Source: G963674835 sp963674835 (GTDB lineage: Bacteria; Planctomycetota; Planctomycetia; Pirellulales; Thermoguttaceae). From it: a DNA stretch of 64,000 nucleotides. Position numbers and translations under genes: made by a program. The notes under the pieces are model-generated. The model had not been told where the DNA came from and ran no database searches. It was given only the letters and a program-made list of their open reading frames with translations. The stretch spans positions 434,001 through 498,000 of the forward strand of contig CAXXKC010000001.1 of assembly GCA_963674835.2 (NCBI GenBank), written 5' to 3'. Below are positions 42,070 to 50,696 of the stretch, in pieces. Every line of letters starts with the position of its first letter. Positions within the stretch are counted from its first letter, which is position 1.

Positions 42070-44007
42070 GTGTCCCACAGCATCCGCGCATTGTTTTGGA
42101 ACAGGTCGGCGGACGGCCGGAGCCTGGGTTTGGTGGTTGTCGCTTGTTGTCTCGTTGCATGCTTGAGCCATACTCGGGCCAACGGCGCGACCGGGGACGG
42201 CTACTGGCCGCAGGCGCCGTTGAGCATTCAACAGGGCGTGTTCGTCGACAGCGCCGGTCGGCAGGTGATGCTCAACGGCATCAACCTGGTGGACACGGAT
42301 CCGTCGGACGGGTTCAATCCGGCGCCGGGGCCGCAGCTGTTCGGCCAGTTGCGCGACTGGGGCTTCAACTGTGTGCGGCTGGGGATCGTGTGGGCCGGAG
42401 TGGAGCCGGAACCGGGCAAATACAATGAAGCGTACCTGGCGAAGGTGGATCAGTGCATTCGATGGGCCGCGAGTCAGAAGATCTTCGTGATCCTGGATGT
42501 GCACCAGAGGCTGTACGGGATGAAGTTCGGTCACGGGGCGCCGGACTGGGCGACGCTGGACGAAGAGAAGGAGAACAGGACCGGAACCGTGTGGACCGAT
42601 TCGTACTTCGTGAGCCAAGCGGTTCAGACGGCGTTCGCCAACTTCTGGGGTAACAAGCCGGCTCCGGATAACAAGGGGATTCAGGACCATTACGTGGCTC
42701 TGTGGGAGATGCTCGCCCGGCGATATGCCAAGGAGCCCTACGTGCTCGGGTACGACCTGATGAACGATCCGTATATGGGGGCCGAAGCGCAGCAGGTTCT
42801 GCCGTTGTTTCTTCAGCAGTACGTGATCGTCCTCATGCAGCAAGGGGGCAAGGAGGAGAAGGACCTGAAGGAGCTGGAGGGGAGTTTTGGGGACGAGTTC
42901 GGCCGAGTGGAGAACATTCGGATCCTCGATCCGGCGGAACATTACTCGAAGCTGGTGGACGCCGTCGAGGAGGTGCATAAGAAGTTCGAGACCGACACGC
43001 TGCAGCCGTTCTACCAGCGGATAGCGGACACGATTCGGGCGGTGGATCCGTCGCACGTGCTTTTCCTGGAGCAGGGCTACTTTGCGAACATTGGAGTGCG
43101 CAGCACGATTCGGCCGACGACCAAAGACGGCAAGCCGGATCCACAAGTGGCATACGCTCCGCATGCCTACGACCTGCTGACCGACACGCGGGGTATGGCC
43201 GACATCAGCCCGGAGCGGACGAACCTGACGATGTCGCGCATCGCGGAGAGCGGGCAGCAGAGCGGGATGCCGACGGTGGTCGGCGAGTGGGGTTCGTTCA
43301 AGGGGGTCGATCCGTTGGTGGTCGAGCCGGCGCGGCTGTATGTGAAGCTGCTGGAAGAGTACACGATGGGGAGCATCTACTGGGACTACAACGCGGACAT
43401 GGGCACGTCGCCGTACTTCGAGGACGCCGTGCTTCGGGCCTACCCGATCTGCGTTGCCGGGCAGTTGCAGAAGTACGGGCTGGACCGGGAGGCGAACCAG
43501 ATAGAAGTGACGTGGAAGGAATCGGATGGCGGGAAGCTGCCGACGTCGATCTATATACCCAACCGAAGCCTGCTGAAACTGGACGAAGTTGCCCTGGAGC
43601 CGAAGGCGAAGAAGGTGACGCTGTGGCATTGGCCCAGCCGGGATGACGCTTACGTGTTGGTCTATCCAGATCCGGGGAATGTGGAACGGAAGCTGACGAT
43701 TCCGCTGGAGGACAAGCGGTTGGTGGAGTTGCTGAAGCAGGCGCCAGGGGAGGCGAAGCCAGCGGCTCCGGCGCCGCCTGCACCGGCGGCGAAGGCGGCG
43801 GAGAAGCCAGCGGAGAAGGCGGCACCGGCGGCGAAACCAGCGGCCAAGAAGCCTGCAACGGCAGCGCCTGCTACGAAGCCGGCAGAGAAGTCGGCCGAGA
43901 AACCGGTGGCCCCGCCTCCGCCTGCGGCGAAGGCGGCGGAAGCGCCGAAGGCAGCAGCGGACAAGCCTGCTGAGAAACCGGCGGCCGCTGCGCCGGCGGC
44001 GAAATAG
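42070..44007 (+). CDS. Secreted GH5-like glycoside hydrolase with Ala/Pro/Lys-rich tail
   Basis: Protein of 645 residues; GTG start at 42070 with GGAGG eight bases upstream. A signal peptide (LGLVVVACCLVACLSH) is followed by the barrel: VFVDSAGRQVMLNGINLV, GFNCVRLGIVWAGVEPEPG, KIFVILDVHQ, and PTVVGEWGSF with the nucleophile Glu406. The sequence is closest in feel to endoglycoceramidase-type GH5 enzymes. The acid/base motif is GYDLMNDPYMG, Asn-Asp-Pro instead of Asn-Glu-Pro, with Asp233 in the place of the essential Glu. From about residue 560 the protein ends in a low-complexity Ala/Pro/Lys/Glu tail of about 80 residues. It may be weakly active, altered or a binding protein. IS4 copy 3 begins 115 bp downstream. 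Confidence 0.85.
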   Translation: MSHSIRALFWNRSADGRSLGLVVVACCLVACLSHTRANGATGDGYWPQAPLSIQQGVFVDSAGRQVMLNGINLVDTDPSDGFNPAPGPQLFGQLRDWGFNCVRLGIVWAGVEPEPGKYNEAYLAKVDQCIRWAASQKIFVILDVHQRLYGMKFGHGAPDWATLDEEKENRTGTVWTDSYFVSQAVQTAFANFWGNKPAPDNKGIQDHYVALWEMLARRYAKEPYVLGYDLMNDPYMGAEAQQVLPLFLQQYVIVLMQQGGKEEKDLKELEGSFGDEFGRVENIRILDPAEHYSKLVDAVEEVHKKFETDTLQPFYQRIADTIRAVDPSHVLFLEQGYFANIGVRSTIRPTTKDGKPDPQVAYAPHAYDLLTDTRGMADISPERTNLTMSRIAESGQQSGMPTVVGEWGSFKGVDPLVVEPARLYVKLLEEYTMGSIYWDYNADMGTSPYFEDAVLRAYPICVAGQLQKYGLDREANQIEVTWKESDGGKLPTSIYIPNRSLLKLDEVALEPKAKKVTLWHWPSRDDAYVLVYPDPGNVERKLTIPLEDKRLVELLKQAPGEAKPAAPAPPAPAAKAAEKPAEKAAPAAKPAAKKPATAAPATKPAEKSAEKPVAPPPPAAKAAEAPKAAADKPAEKPAAAAPAAK

Positions 44008-44862
44008 GGTTGCTGCTGGGGTGGAGGTGGAGGGTGCGATTGCAGGCGAGTTGTGCGCCTGGTTGAGGCGTTGCGCGCCGTTGCCCTGCCGGTTCTTTGG
44101 TGTGTGTTATGCTGAAGCATAACCACCCCTTTCAACATGTGCGTTCGCGGGCTTCGGTGAGGACGCGATGGGTGGATAAGTGCTTGATGTTTTTGCAATT
44201 GGGTGTCCGCCGAGGTTTTTTCGGGCCTCGTCGGGTTTTGGTCAGTATCTTAAGGTTCGCATGACGGGCAATCTCTCGCAAGAGTCGAGCAGTTTGGTCG
44301 GTGGTACAGCGGTGGACGAAGCTCCAGCGACGCGGCGGCAGGGCAAGCATCATCCCGCGATACGTAGCTCCGACTTCGTCCACCAGGGCCATGTACGACA
44401 GGTTGTCGGCGGCCTCCAGGCCATGCACGGCCCGAAGGGCGGCAATGAGAACAGCCAAGGCGTTGGCCGCCACCAGGGACATGGAAAAAGCAAACAACGC
44501 CGCACGTGGGTAGCCCAGCGTGGCGACCTCGCAATGCAGCCAGTCGGTGAGACGCTGGAAATGCTGCTCGATCGTCCAACGTTGCCGGTACGCCACGGCG
44601 ATCGTTGTGGCATGGACCTTGGGGGGCAGGTTGGTGATGAGCACGATCTCCGTCTCACCATCCCGCGTGGGGACGTCCAACGTCAGCGTGATCTTCCGCC
44701 AGAAGAACTCCTGTCCATTCTCATCTTCGATACGGATCGCCTGTTCGCTCACCTTCCCTGTCGCGCAACGGCCTCGCCGACGCACGTTCCCCCCCGGATT
44801 CAGCGGAAACGTGCTGCGGTGATGGCGAATCGTAAAAAAGGATCTGCCTTTGTGGAGATACA

Positions 44863-46371
44863 CCTGAATCCGTGAGCTTCGATGGCTTGTTCTTGGGATA
44901 GATCAACCGGTGGTTGGTGCTCTTGGCTGGCAGAAGCGGGTGTAGACGCACTGCCAGACCGATCTCCACGGATTGCCTCGCCACAGCGACAGGCCCCATC
45001 GGTTCGAGTGCCGAGTCAGTCGGGCGGCGAAGTACATCAGGTCTTGGATCACACTTCGCAACCGACGCCGAGAGACCGGCTTGGGAAGCGGCATCTTCCC
45101 TTCCGGCGGCAAGGACTTGTTTTCGGCCAATGCCGTCTGACCGCACAGCCGCAACACGTTGTAGGCCACCAGCCCCAACGACAGCATCAAGGCGTTGGTG
45201 GCGAACTTCCCGCTTGGTAAACGCTCCAGGTCCAGGTCCGATTTCAGTTCGGAGTGGAACTGCTCGCTGGTGCCGTGATCGTGATACAGGGCGATAACCT
45301 TCTTGGGGGCAAGCTTCAGACTGGTCCACCAGGTCGAGATCTCGATCTCCGGAACCAACAAGCGCTGACCCTCGGCAGTGATCGTCCGCTGGATCACCTC
45401 GAACACCACACGGTACGGCTTCCCGTCCCGTTCCTTCCAGGTCTCGCCCGTCCAGATCTCCTTGCCCACCCGAGGCTCTTCACACGTGCCATACGCCTGA
45501 GCCTCCTCCAGCCAGTCCGCCTCCGACTCCTTCCGCAGATTGCGCTTGATGATCCAGTCCACGTACTTCTTTTTCCGCAGGCGACGGAGGTTTTCGCCGT
45601 CGTCGTTGCCGGCATCCATCCGCACCAGAAGCTTGCCCTGCGTGATCAGCCTGGCCAAGTCAACGGCTTGGTCCAGGAAGTCGGGTGTACCCTCTTGCAC
45701 ATGCTGGTTGCCGGGGCGCAACTCGCAGTGAATCAGGTAGCCCTCCTGGCCCAAGTAGGCGAAGTTCGGAGCGTAGCCATCCAGATTCTTGTACGTCCAC
45801 GCCACTCCCTCCTTCTTCGTGCCGCTGTTGTCCAACGGCGATACGTCGACGTCCAAGGCAATCCAGTCGTCCTGGCAGGGCGTCAGGACCGGGGCGTGCC
45901 GGGCGACCATCCGAGCCGACTCCTCATGCAACGTCCCAATCGGGGTCGTCCCCAGAGCGTCCATCCGTTGCCGGAGCGTTTCCTCAGAAGGAAGCTTGGT
46001 CAGGCCCATCGCTCGCCGGAAGAATGCTTCTTGGCGATACGCTTCGATGTCGGCGTAGTCGCTCTTGCCCAAACACAAAAGACCGATCATCGCCACCAGC
46101 ACATCGCCATGCGGCACCTCGGGACGCTTTCGCTCTCCCAGGCAGATGTCGTTAAGCCGCTTTCGAAGCAACGCCTGTCCCAGCAGGGCTCCGGCCAGGG
46201 CCAACCCCGAGTGCGAAACGAGGACCTCGTCGGTCTGTTTGATGATGAATTCCATGGGCCTCACTGCCTCACCTTACGGGTGAACTGCTGTTGCCCACGA
46301 TCATCGCCGAAATCCTCTGAAAAACAAGGCCATTCACCCGCTCACACGCAAAGCAAGTTCACGGAACCAGG
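44863..46371 (-). mobile_element. IS1380-family insertion sequence nested in IS4 copy 3 (1509 bp)
   Basis: Terminal inverted repeats are CCTGAATCCGTGAGCTT at 44863 and, read inward from the other end, CCTGGTTCCGTGAACTT (ending at 46371). ATACA flanks both sides (44858-44862 and 46372-46376), a 5-bp target duplication, usual for this family. It carries one intact transposase. Confidence 0.93.
44903..46255 (-). CDS. IS1380-family transposase
   Basis: DDE transposase of 450 residues from the ATG at 46255 (GTG at 46264 is an alternative). Family signatures are IALDVDVSPLDNSGTKKEGV (first Asp region), TYKNLDGYAPNFAYLGQEGY, LRPGNQHVQEGTPDFL, LVRMDAGNDDGEN (second Asp), and LYHDHGTSEQFHSELKSDLD (Glu), all characteristic of IS1380. 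C-terminal residues GLVAYNVLRLCGQTAL are also conserved. The gene is uninterrupted, so the element could still be active. Confidence 0.93.
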   Translation of the reverse strand: MEFIIKQTDEVLVSHSGLALAGALLGQALLRKRLNDICLGERKRPEVPHGDVLVAMIGLLCLGKSDYADIEAYRQEAFFRRAMGLTKLPSEETLRQRMDALGTTPIGTLHEESARMVARHAPVLTPCQDDWIALDVDVSPLDNSGTKKEGVAWTYKNLDGYAPNFAYLGQEGYLIHCELRPGNQHVQEGTPDFLDQAVDLARLITQGKLLVRMDAGNDDGENLRRLRKKKYVDWIIKRNLRKESEADWLEEAQAYGTCEEPRVGKEIWTGETWKERDGKPYRVVFEVIQRTITAEGQRLLVPEIEISTWWTSLKLAPKKVIALYHDHGTSEQFHSELKSDLDLERLPSGKFATNALMLSLGLVAYNVLRLCGQTALAENKSLPPEGKMPLPKPVSRRRLRSVIQDLMYFAARLTRHSNRWGLSLWRGNPWRSVWQCVYTRFCQPRAPTTG

Positions 46372-47154
46372 ATACAGCAAAAACCAGGGCACGCAGAAAT
46401 TGCGATCAGCGATCAGGTGAGTTCCCGTTTTGATCTCCAGATCGTGCAGCAGGGCACGCTCCTGACTGTGGGCATCCTCCCAAAGTACCACCTTGGTGAC
46501 CAAGCCGGTCGCGTATTCGTACACCACCAGCGATTTTCCGGGCAGTGCGGCGGCGCGCGTTTGACGCAACGGTTTCAAGCGGTGTTCCGTGCCCGTCAGC
46601 ATGTTCCCGTCGAGGACATAGGATGCCAAGCCGAGCACCGGTTCTTTCTGAAGTCCTTTCATGGCGCGGATCAGTCCGCCAGCGCGCTCCGCGGCATGCT
46701 CGACGACCGCCTCGGAAATCGCCAGTTCGGTGCGGTTGAGCTTGCCGTAGAAAGCCGACAAGGAAGCGGCAACCTCGTCTTTCCTCGCCAAGTACGCAGC
46801 GCGGGGGGACCGACGGTTGCCGCACGCCACATCGAGCATGACATTCACCAAATTGGTCAACGTGACTTCGCGTTCGTACTGTGCGCTGGCGTGTTCCGCA
46901 AACAGGGTCTGCAGAACCACGTCGTCCAGCAGATACTCCATCGCAAGCCTGGCAACGACAGCACAGGGGGCACCTTCCACAAACGGCCGAAACGCCTCAG
47001 ACAAAGACACCGGTGTTTCCTCCATGAAAACTGGGCTACCTCCTTCAAAGCCAACAGCTTACGATGGAAGACGCAAACGCCAAATGCCATGTTGAAAGGG
47101 GTGGCTGAAGCATAACCTACGGGAGTCGAGGCGGTGCGTGCGCTCACCGTGCGG

Positions 47155-47180
47155 CCCCTCTCCCGCAAGCGGGCGAGGGG
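47155..47180. repeat. CCCCTCTCCCGC-type dispersed hairpin
   Basis: Arms CCCCTCTCCCGC and GCGGGCGAGGGG around AA, one mismatch. Same family as 22431-22448. It lies downstream of the DUF1080 stop and could act as its terminator. Confidence 0.65.
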
Positions 47181-47229
47181 AGGCGTGGATGGGTGTGTTG
47201 CGTCGGTTTCCGGGGCGGGAAAGGGGCGG

Positions 47230-48606
47230 CTAGGATTTCTTGGCGGGTGCGGGCTTGTCTGCCGGTTTGTCTGCCGGCTTTTCTGCGGCCGGCTTGCTGG
47301 GTGCGGGCTTATCGGCCGGCTTGTCGGCGGGTTTCGGCGTTGCCGCGGGTTTTTCGGGGGCCGGCTTCTCGGGAGCGGGTTTTTCGGCGGGTTTCGCGGC
47401 CGGTTTTTCAGGGGCGGCCGCAGGCTTGGCTGCCGGCTTCTCGGCTGGCTTCGGTGCCGGTTTGGCGGGAGCCGGTTTTTCGGGAGCCTTAGGCTTCGAC
47501 ATTGCGGGAGGGCAGGGGGCACCGAGAGACTCGCGGGCCCGGGCCTTGTCTTCCTCGCTGGAGATGACGGGGAACTTCACCCAGCCGTCGGCGCCGCGAT
47601 CGACGATCCAGATGTTCTGGAAGCGGACGGGTGCGCCGTGATCCTGGAGGCGGATGGGCAAGAGGACGACTTCCTCGACAGCGCCGGCTCCGGTCTTGTC
47701 GGGGATTTCGACGCTGTCTTGGACCTTCACGCCGTTGAGCCAGACGGTGATGCGGGCGTTCTTGAGCTTGGTGTTGTCGGCGGCCCAGCGTGGTGCCGTG
47801 AAGGAGATGTCGTAAGTCTGCCAGACGAGCGGCGGGAGGCACATGTTCACGTCGGGCTTCCGGGAGCGGTAGAGCGAGCCGCATCCGTTGAAGGTCGTGG
47901 ACAAGGCGAAGGAATCGAGGATCTGCACTTCGTAGCGGCTTTGGAGGTAGACGCCGCTATTGGCGCGGGATTGGCCGGAATTGGACGGCATGTAGGGGAG
48001 CTTGAACTCCAAGTGGAGGTCGAAGTCCTGGAACATGGGGATGACGCTGGCGCCTTCGGCGAGGAGGCCTCGGTCGGTTATGTGGGACTCGGCGAAGCGG
48101 TTGGTGACGCCATCGAAGAGGATGGTGGCCTGCTTGGGCGGCCTAGCTCCGAGTGTCGGGCTTTCGCGGTGTACGCGCTCCAACTGGCCGACGGGCTTGC
48201 CCTGGGGGTCGACCAACAGGCAGCGGTCGGGATGAACGAAGATACCCCAGGGCGCGCCGGACAGGACGAGGAAGTCGTCGCTGCGCTTGCCGAGCAGGAA
48301 CAGGGGATGATGGGGATGGCGAGTCTGCCCGGGCAAACCGCCGTCGAACTGAAGGGCCTGGAAACGTCCACGACCATTGGCGCGAATCTGTAGGGCGACG
48401 GTGCGGTCTTTGTGGTCTGCGTCGGGGATCTTGCCTTCGAACTCGCCTTGGAGGGCGAAGTCTTGGTCGGCCCGGCCGGCGTCGGTTGTGCCTGCGGTGC
48501 GGTTGTCTTTGTCGGCGGCAGGCGCTGCGGCCATCGCCACGAAAACGAGGAAGATGGCCCCAATTGCGGACCGTCCGAACCCAACCCTACGCACGTCGTT
48601 CGCCAT
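47230..48606 (-). CDS. Secreted DUF1080 (3-keto-disaccharide hydrolase-type) protein with Pro/Ala/Lys-rich tail
   Basis: Protein of 458 residues; ATG at 48606 with AAGGGAA upstream. A signal peptide (AIGAIFLVFVAMAAAPAA) is followed by an N-terminal ~130-residue region that looks like a separate small domain (QGEFEGKIPDADHKDRTVAL), and a DUF1080 jelly-roll from about residue 160 (ATILFDGVTNRFAESH, FDLHLEFKLPYMPS, RANSGVYLQSRYEVQILDSF, LKNARITVWLNGVKVQDSVE). Some DUF1080 proteins cleave 3-keto-glycosides. The last ~95 residues are a low-complexity tail of Pro, Ala, Lys and Glu, like the tail of the GH5 protein on the other side of the IS block. Substrate unknown. Confidence 0.86.
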   Translation of the reverse strand: MANDVRRVGFGRSAIGAIFLVFVAMAAAPAADKDNRTAGTTDAGRADQDFALQGEFEGKIPDADHKDRTVALQIRANGRGRFQALQFDGGLPGQTRHPHHPLFLLGKRSDDFLVLSGAPWGIFVHPDRCLLVDPQGKPVGQLERVHRESPTLGARPPKQATILFDGVTNRFAESHITDRGLLAEGASVIPMFQDFDLHLEFKLPYMPSNSGQSRANSGVYLQSRYEVQILDSFALSTTFNGCGSLYRSRKPDVNMCLPPLVWQTYDISFTAPRWAADNTKLKNARITVWLNGVKVQDSVEIPDKTGAGAVEEVVLLPIRLQDHGAPVRFQNIWIVDRGADGWVKFPVISSEEDKARARESLGAPCPPAMSKPKAPEKPAPAKPAPKPAEKPAAKPAAAPEKPAAKPAEKPAPEKPAPEKPAATPKPADKPADKPAPSKPAAEKPADKPADKPAPAKKS

Positions 48607-48998
48607 GATGTTCCCTTCAAGCTAAGCAGGCAGATTTTTCCCGATATCACCGATTCTGCTCGGACTTAGGTGTGAATGCAACGCTCAGGACGGCAGAAAG
48701 ATGGAGTCGTGGTGCACTGGGGCCACCGTCTGGGGTCGCGCTGTCTTCCGTAATCGCTACACTCCAGTGGGGCCCCATCTGTCGGGCGGGGGACGGCGGA
48801 TAGGGCGTTGGAGATAGAATCAAAGTCTGGATGGCCGCGGTGCCGATACGCAAAGAGGCCATCCCCCCCTGAGAGTCCGCATCATGCAGTACGGCCACGG
48901 CGTCGCGAGATAGCGCCGGTGGAGCGACAGCTTCGGGAAGACGTGCTAGTTAGCCGGGGTGCGGGCGCACCCCGTCGACTCTCAAGGGCAACAGAGCT
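48607..48998. other. Intergenic gap, no gene recognised
   Basis: 392 bases between the divergent DUF1080 and YfiR-family genes. No gene, recognisable RNA or clear repeat was seen apart from a CCCCCCTGAGAG run near 48865. Confidence 0.5.
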
Positions 48999-49619
48999 AT
49001 GCATCAATTACGTGGTCGGGAAGCCGTGGATGCGGGACCGGGCCCCGGTTGCCGCTCGGCGCGCATTGGCAATGCAGCCCTCAATAGGGCGATCGTCGTG
49101 GCCGTTCTGGCCGTCGGCGCACAGGGCAGTTATGCGCTGGGGCAAGGGTATGTCAGCCGAGAGCACCAGATCAAGGCGGCGTATCTGTACAACTTGGGCC
49201 GTTACATTACGTGGCCTGAGAGCTCGTTTCGCAGCCGGCAGGCGCCTTTGGTGATCGGCGTTGTGGAACCGGACCACGTGGGAGATGATCTGCGGAAGAT
49301 CGCGGAAGTGAAATCGATCGAGGGTCGGCCCATTCACATCCAGAAGTACCTGCGTCCGGAGGATGTGGAGCATTGCCATATCCTGTTCGTGCCCGAGGGA
49401 GTGGATCCCGAGGTTCAGACGGAGTTGATCCGACGGCTGAAAGGGGGCCACGTGCTGCTGGTGGGCGAGTCGGAGGAGTTTCTGAATCGCGGGGGGATCA
49501 TCGCGTTTGTCGTTCGCGACAACAACATCCGCCTGATCATTGCGCCGGAAGCGGCGCAGGGCGAGGGGCTTCAGATCAGCTCGAAGCTTCTTCAACTGGC
49601 CCTCACGACGAACCGGTAA
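48999..49619 (+). CDS. YfiR/DUF4154 family periplasmic protein
   Basis: Protein of 206 residues from the ATG at 48999. The first ~30 residues are the translation of dispersed repeat copy D, followed by the signal peptide core AIVVAVLAVGAQGSYALG. The mature part starts REHQIKAAYLYNLGRYITWPES, the defining YfiR/DUF4154 segment, and continues VIGVVEPDHVGDDLRKIAEV, HILFVPEGVDPEVQ, HVLLVGESEEFLNRGGIIAF and ISSKLLQLA. In Pseudomonas YfiR is a periplasmic repressor of the diguanylate cyclase YfiN; here no GGDEF gene is near, so a signalling role is uncertain. The start is uncertain because of the repeat. Confidence 0.82.
   Translation: MHQLRGREAVDAGPGPGCRSARIGNAALNRAIVVAVLAVGAQGSYALGQGYVSREHQIKAAYLYNLGRYITWPESSFRSRQAPLVIGVVEPDHVGDDLRKIAEVKSIEGRPIHIQKYLRPEDVEHCHILFVPEGVDPEVQTELIRRLKGGHVLLVGESEEFLNRGGIIAFVVRDNNIRLIIAPEAAQGEGLQISSKLLQLALTTNR
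49031..49089. repeat. Dispersed ~120-bp repeat, partial copy D
   Basis: Only the right half is present: GGCCCCGGTTGCCGCTCGGC, then GCGCATTGGCAATGCAG and CCTCAATAGGG. The GCATTG-G-CAATGC palindrome is intact. It lies inside the 5' end of the YfiR-family reading frame. Confidence 0.78.
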
Positions 49620-49762
49620 GCCAGACCCGGGCCGGCGCGCTTGGGCGCCGGTGCCGTGGTATTGTGGTGTGCCGATCTGTGCTACAATCGTTCCCGGCCG
49701 GGGTGGCGGTGCGCTGACGCTGCCGAGCGCCTCTTTTCGGATGAAAAGGCCGAAGGAACGCG

Positions 49763-50677
49763 ATGATGCAGATTCACGAGGACATGGATCTGGACGGGCT
49801 GCCGGTGGTGCGGCTGGAGTCGGACCATCTGGTGGTCGACGTGGTGCCGGAGGTCGGAGGTCGCATCGTCCGCATCCGGGAGAAATCGACCGGTCACGAG
49901 TTTCTGTGGACCAACGAGCGATTGGATCTGGAGCGGGTGGCGCCGGGTTCGCAGTACGATCCGAATTTCTACGGGGGCATCGACGAGCTGCTGCCGAGTG
50001 ATTTGCCGGAGCCGATCGGGGATTTTGAATCGCCGGATCATGGAGAGCTGTGGACAACGCCGTTGGAGGCGAGGATTGAGGGGGATCGGCTGGTGGTGAG
50101 CGGGCGCTTGCCGATCAGCGGCCTGGAATACGAACGCGGGATGACGCTTCGTGCGGACGGGCCGGCGGTGGATCTGAGCTATCGGATCACCAACCGCGCG
50201 GCGTCGCGGCGGGACTTTCTGTGGAAGCTGCACGCGGCGCTGCGGATTGCACCGGGCGACGTGATCCAGTGTCCGGCGCGACGGGGGCAGGTGGTCGACC
50301 TGGAGTGGTCGCGATTCCATACGTTGGAACCGTTTGACTGGCCGACGATCGAGTCGCAAGCGGCCAACGTGATTCCAGAAAAGACGGATACGACCGACTT
50401 CTTCTACCTGTTCGATCTGGAATCGGGCGAGATGGCCTGGCGGCGTCCGACGGCGGGACTGGTGTTTCGCTATCGGTTCGATACGAAGGTGTTTCCGTAC
50501 GCATGGCTATTCGCGTCGTACGGCGGTCTGGACGGGCATTATACGGCCGTGCTGGAGCCGTGCACGTCGATGCCGCTTTCGGTGAGCGAGGCGGCGGCGT
50601 TGGGGCAATGCTCGAGTCTGGAGCCTGGCGAAGTGCTGGAAACACAGGTGACGCTCGAAGCGGGTCCGGAACACTGA
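49763..50677 (+). CDS. Aldose 1-epimerase-like protein
   Basis: Protein of 304 residues of the galactose-mutarotase superfamily, start ATG at 49763 with AAGGAA upstream. The N-terminal VVDVVPEVGGRIVRIREKST and the segment PNFYGGIDELLPSDLPEP match the sugar-binding beta-sandwich of these proteins; RDFLWKLHAALRIAPGD carries the conserved His region. It heads a three-gene plus-strand run with an SDR and an enolase-superfamily dehydratase. The order suggests that it prepares a sugar for oxidation, but the substrate is not defined by sequence. Confidence 0.75.
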   Translation: MMQIHEDMDLDGLPVVRLESDHLVVDVVPEVGGRIVRIREKSTGHEFLWTNERLDLERVAPGSQYDPNFYGGIDELLPSDLPEPIGDFESPDHGELWTTPLEARIEGDRLVVSGRLPISGLEYERGMTLRADGPAVDLSYRITNRAASRRDFLWKLHAALRIAPGDVIQCPARRGQVVDLEWSRFHTLEPFDWPTIESQAANVIPEKTDTTDFFYLFDLESGEMAWRRPTAGLVFRYRFDTKVFPYAWLFASYGGLDGHYTAVLEPCTSMPLSVSEAAALGQCSSLEPGEVLETQVTLEAGPEH

Positions 50678-50696
50678 GCCGCGAAGGATGGAAACG

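Larger units (their letters stand above)
44132..47025 (-). pseudogene. IS4-family transposase (copy 3), split by IS1380 insertion
   Basis: The N-terminal part (46377-47025) and C-terminal part (44132-44862) are those of the copy 1 transposase, cut after the codons for FLLY in PWFLLYLHKG. The C-terminal fragment also carries one substitution, LHKGRSFF instead of LHKGGSFF. Both DDE aspartates are in the N-terminal fragment and the Glu is in the C-terminal fragment, so neither can work alone. Confidence 0.92.
44123..47104 (-). mobile_element. IS4-family insertion sequence, copy 3, interrupted by an IS1380-family element
   Basis: Ends identical to copies 1 and 2 (CCACCCC at 44123, GGGGTGG ending at 47104), with CTGAAGCATAA at 44112-44122 and 47105-47115. 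Without the inserted 1509 bp and 5-bp duplication its length is 1468 bp, the same as the other copies. It is in the opposite orientation. It lies between the GH5 and DUF1080 genes. Confidence 0.94.
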
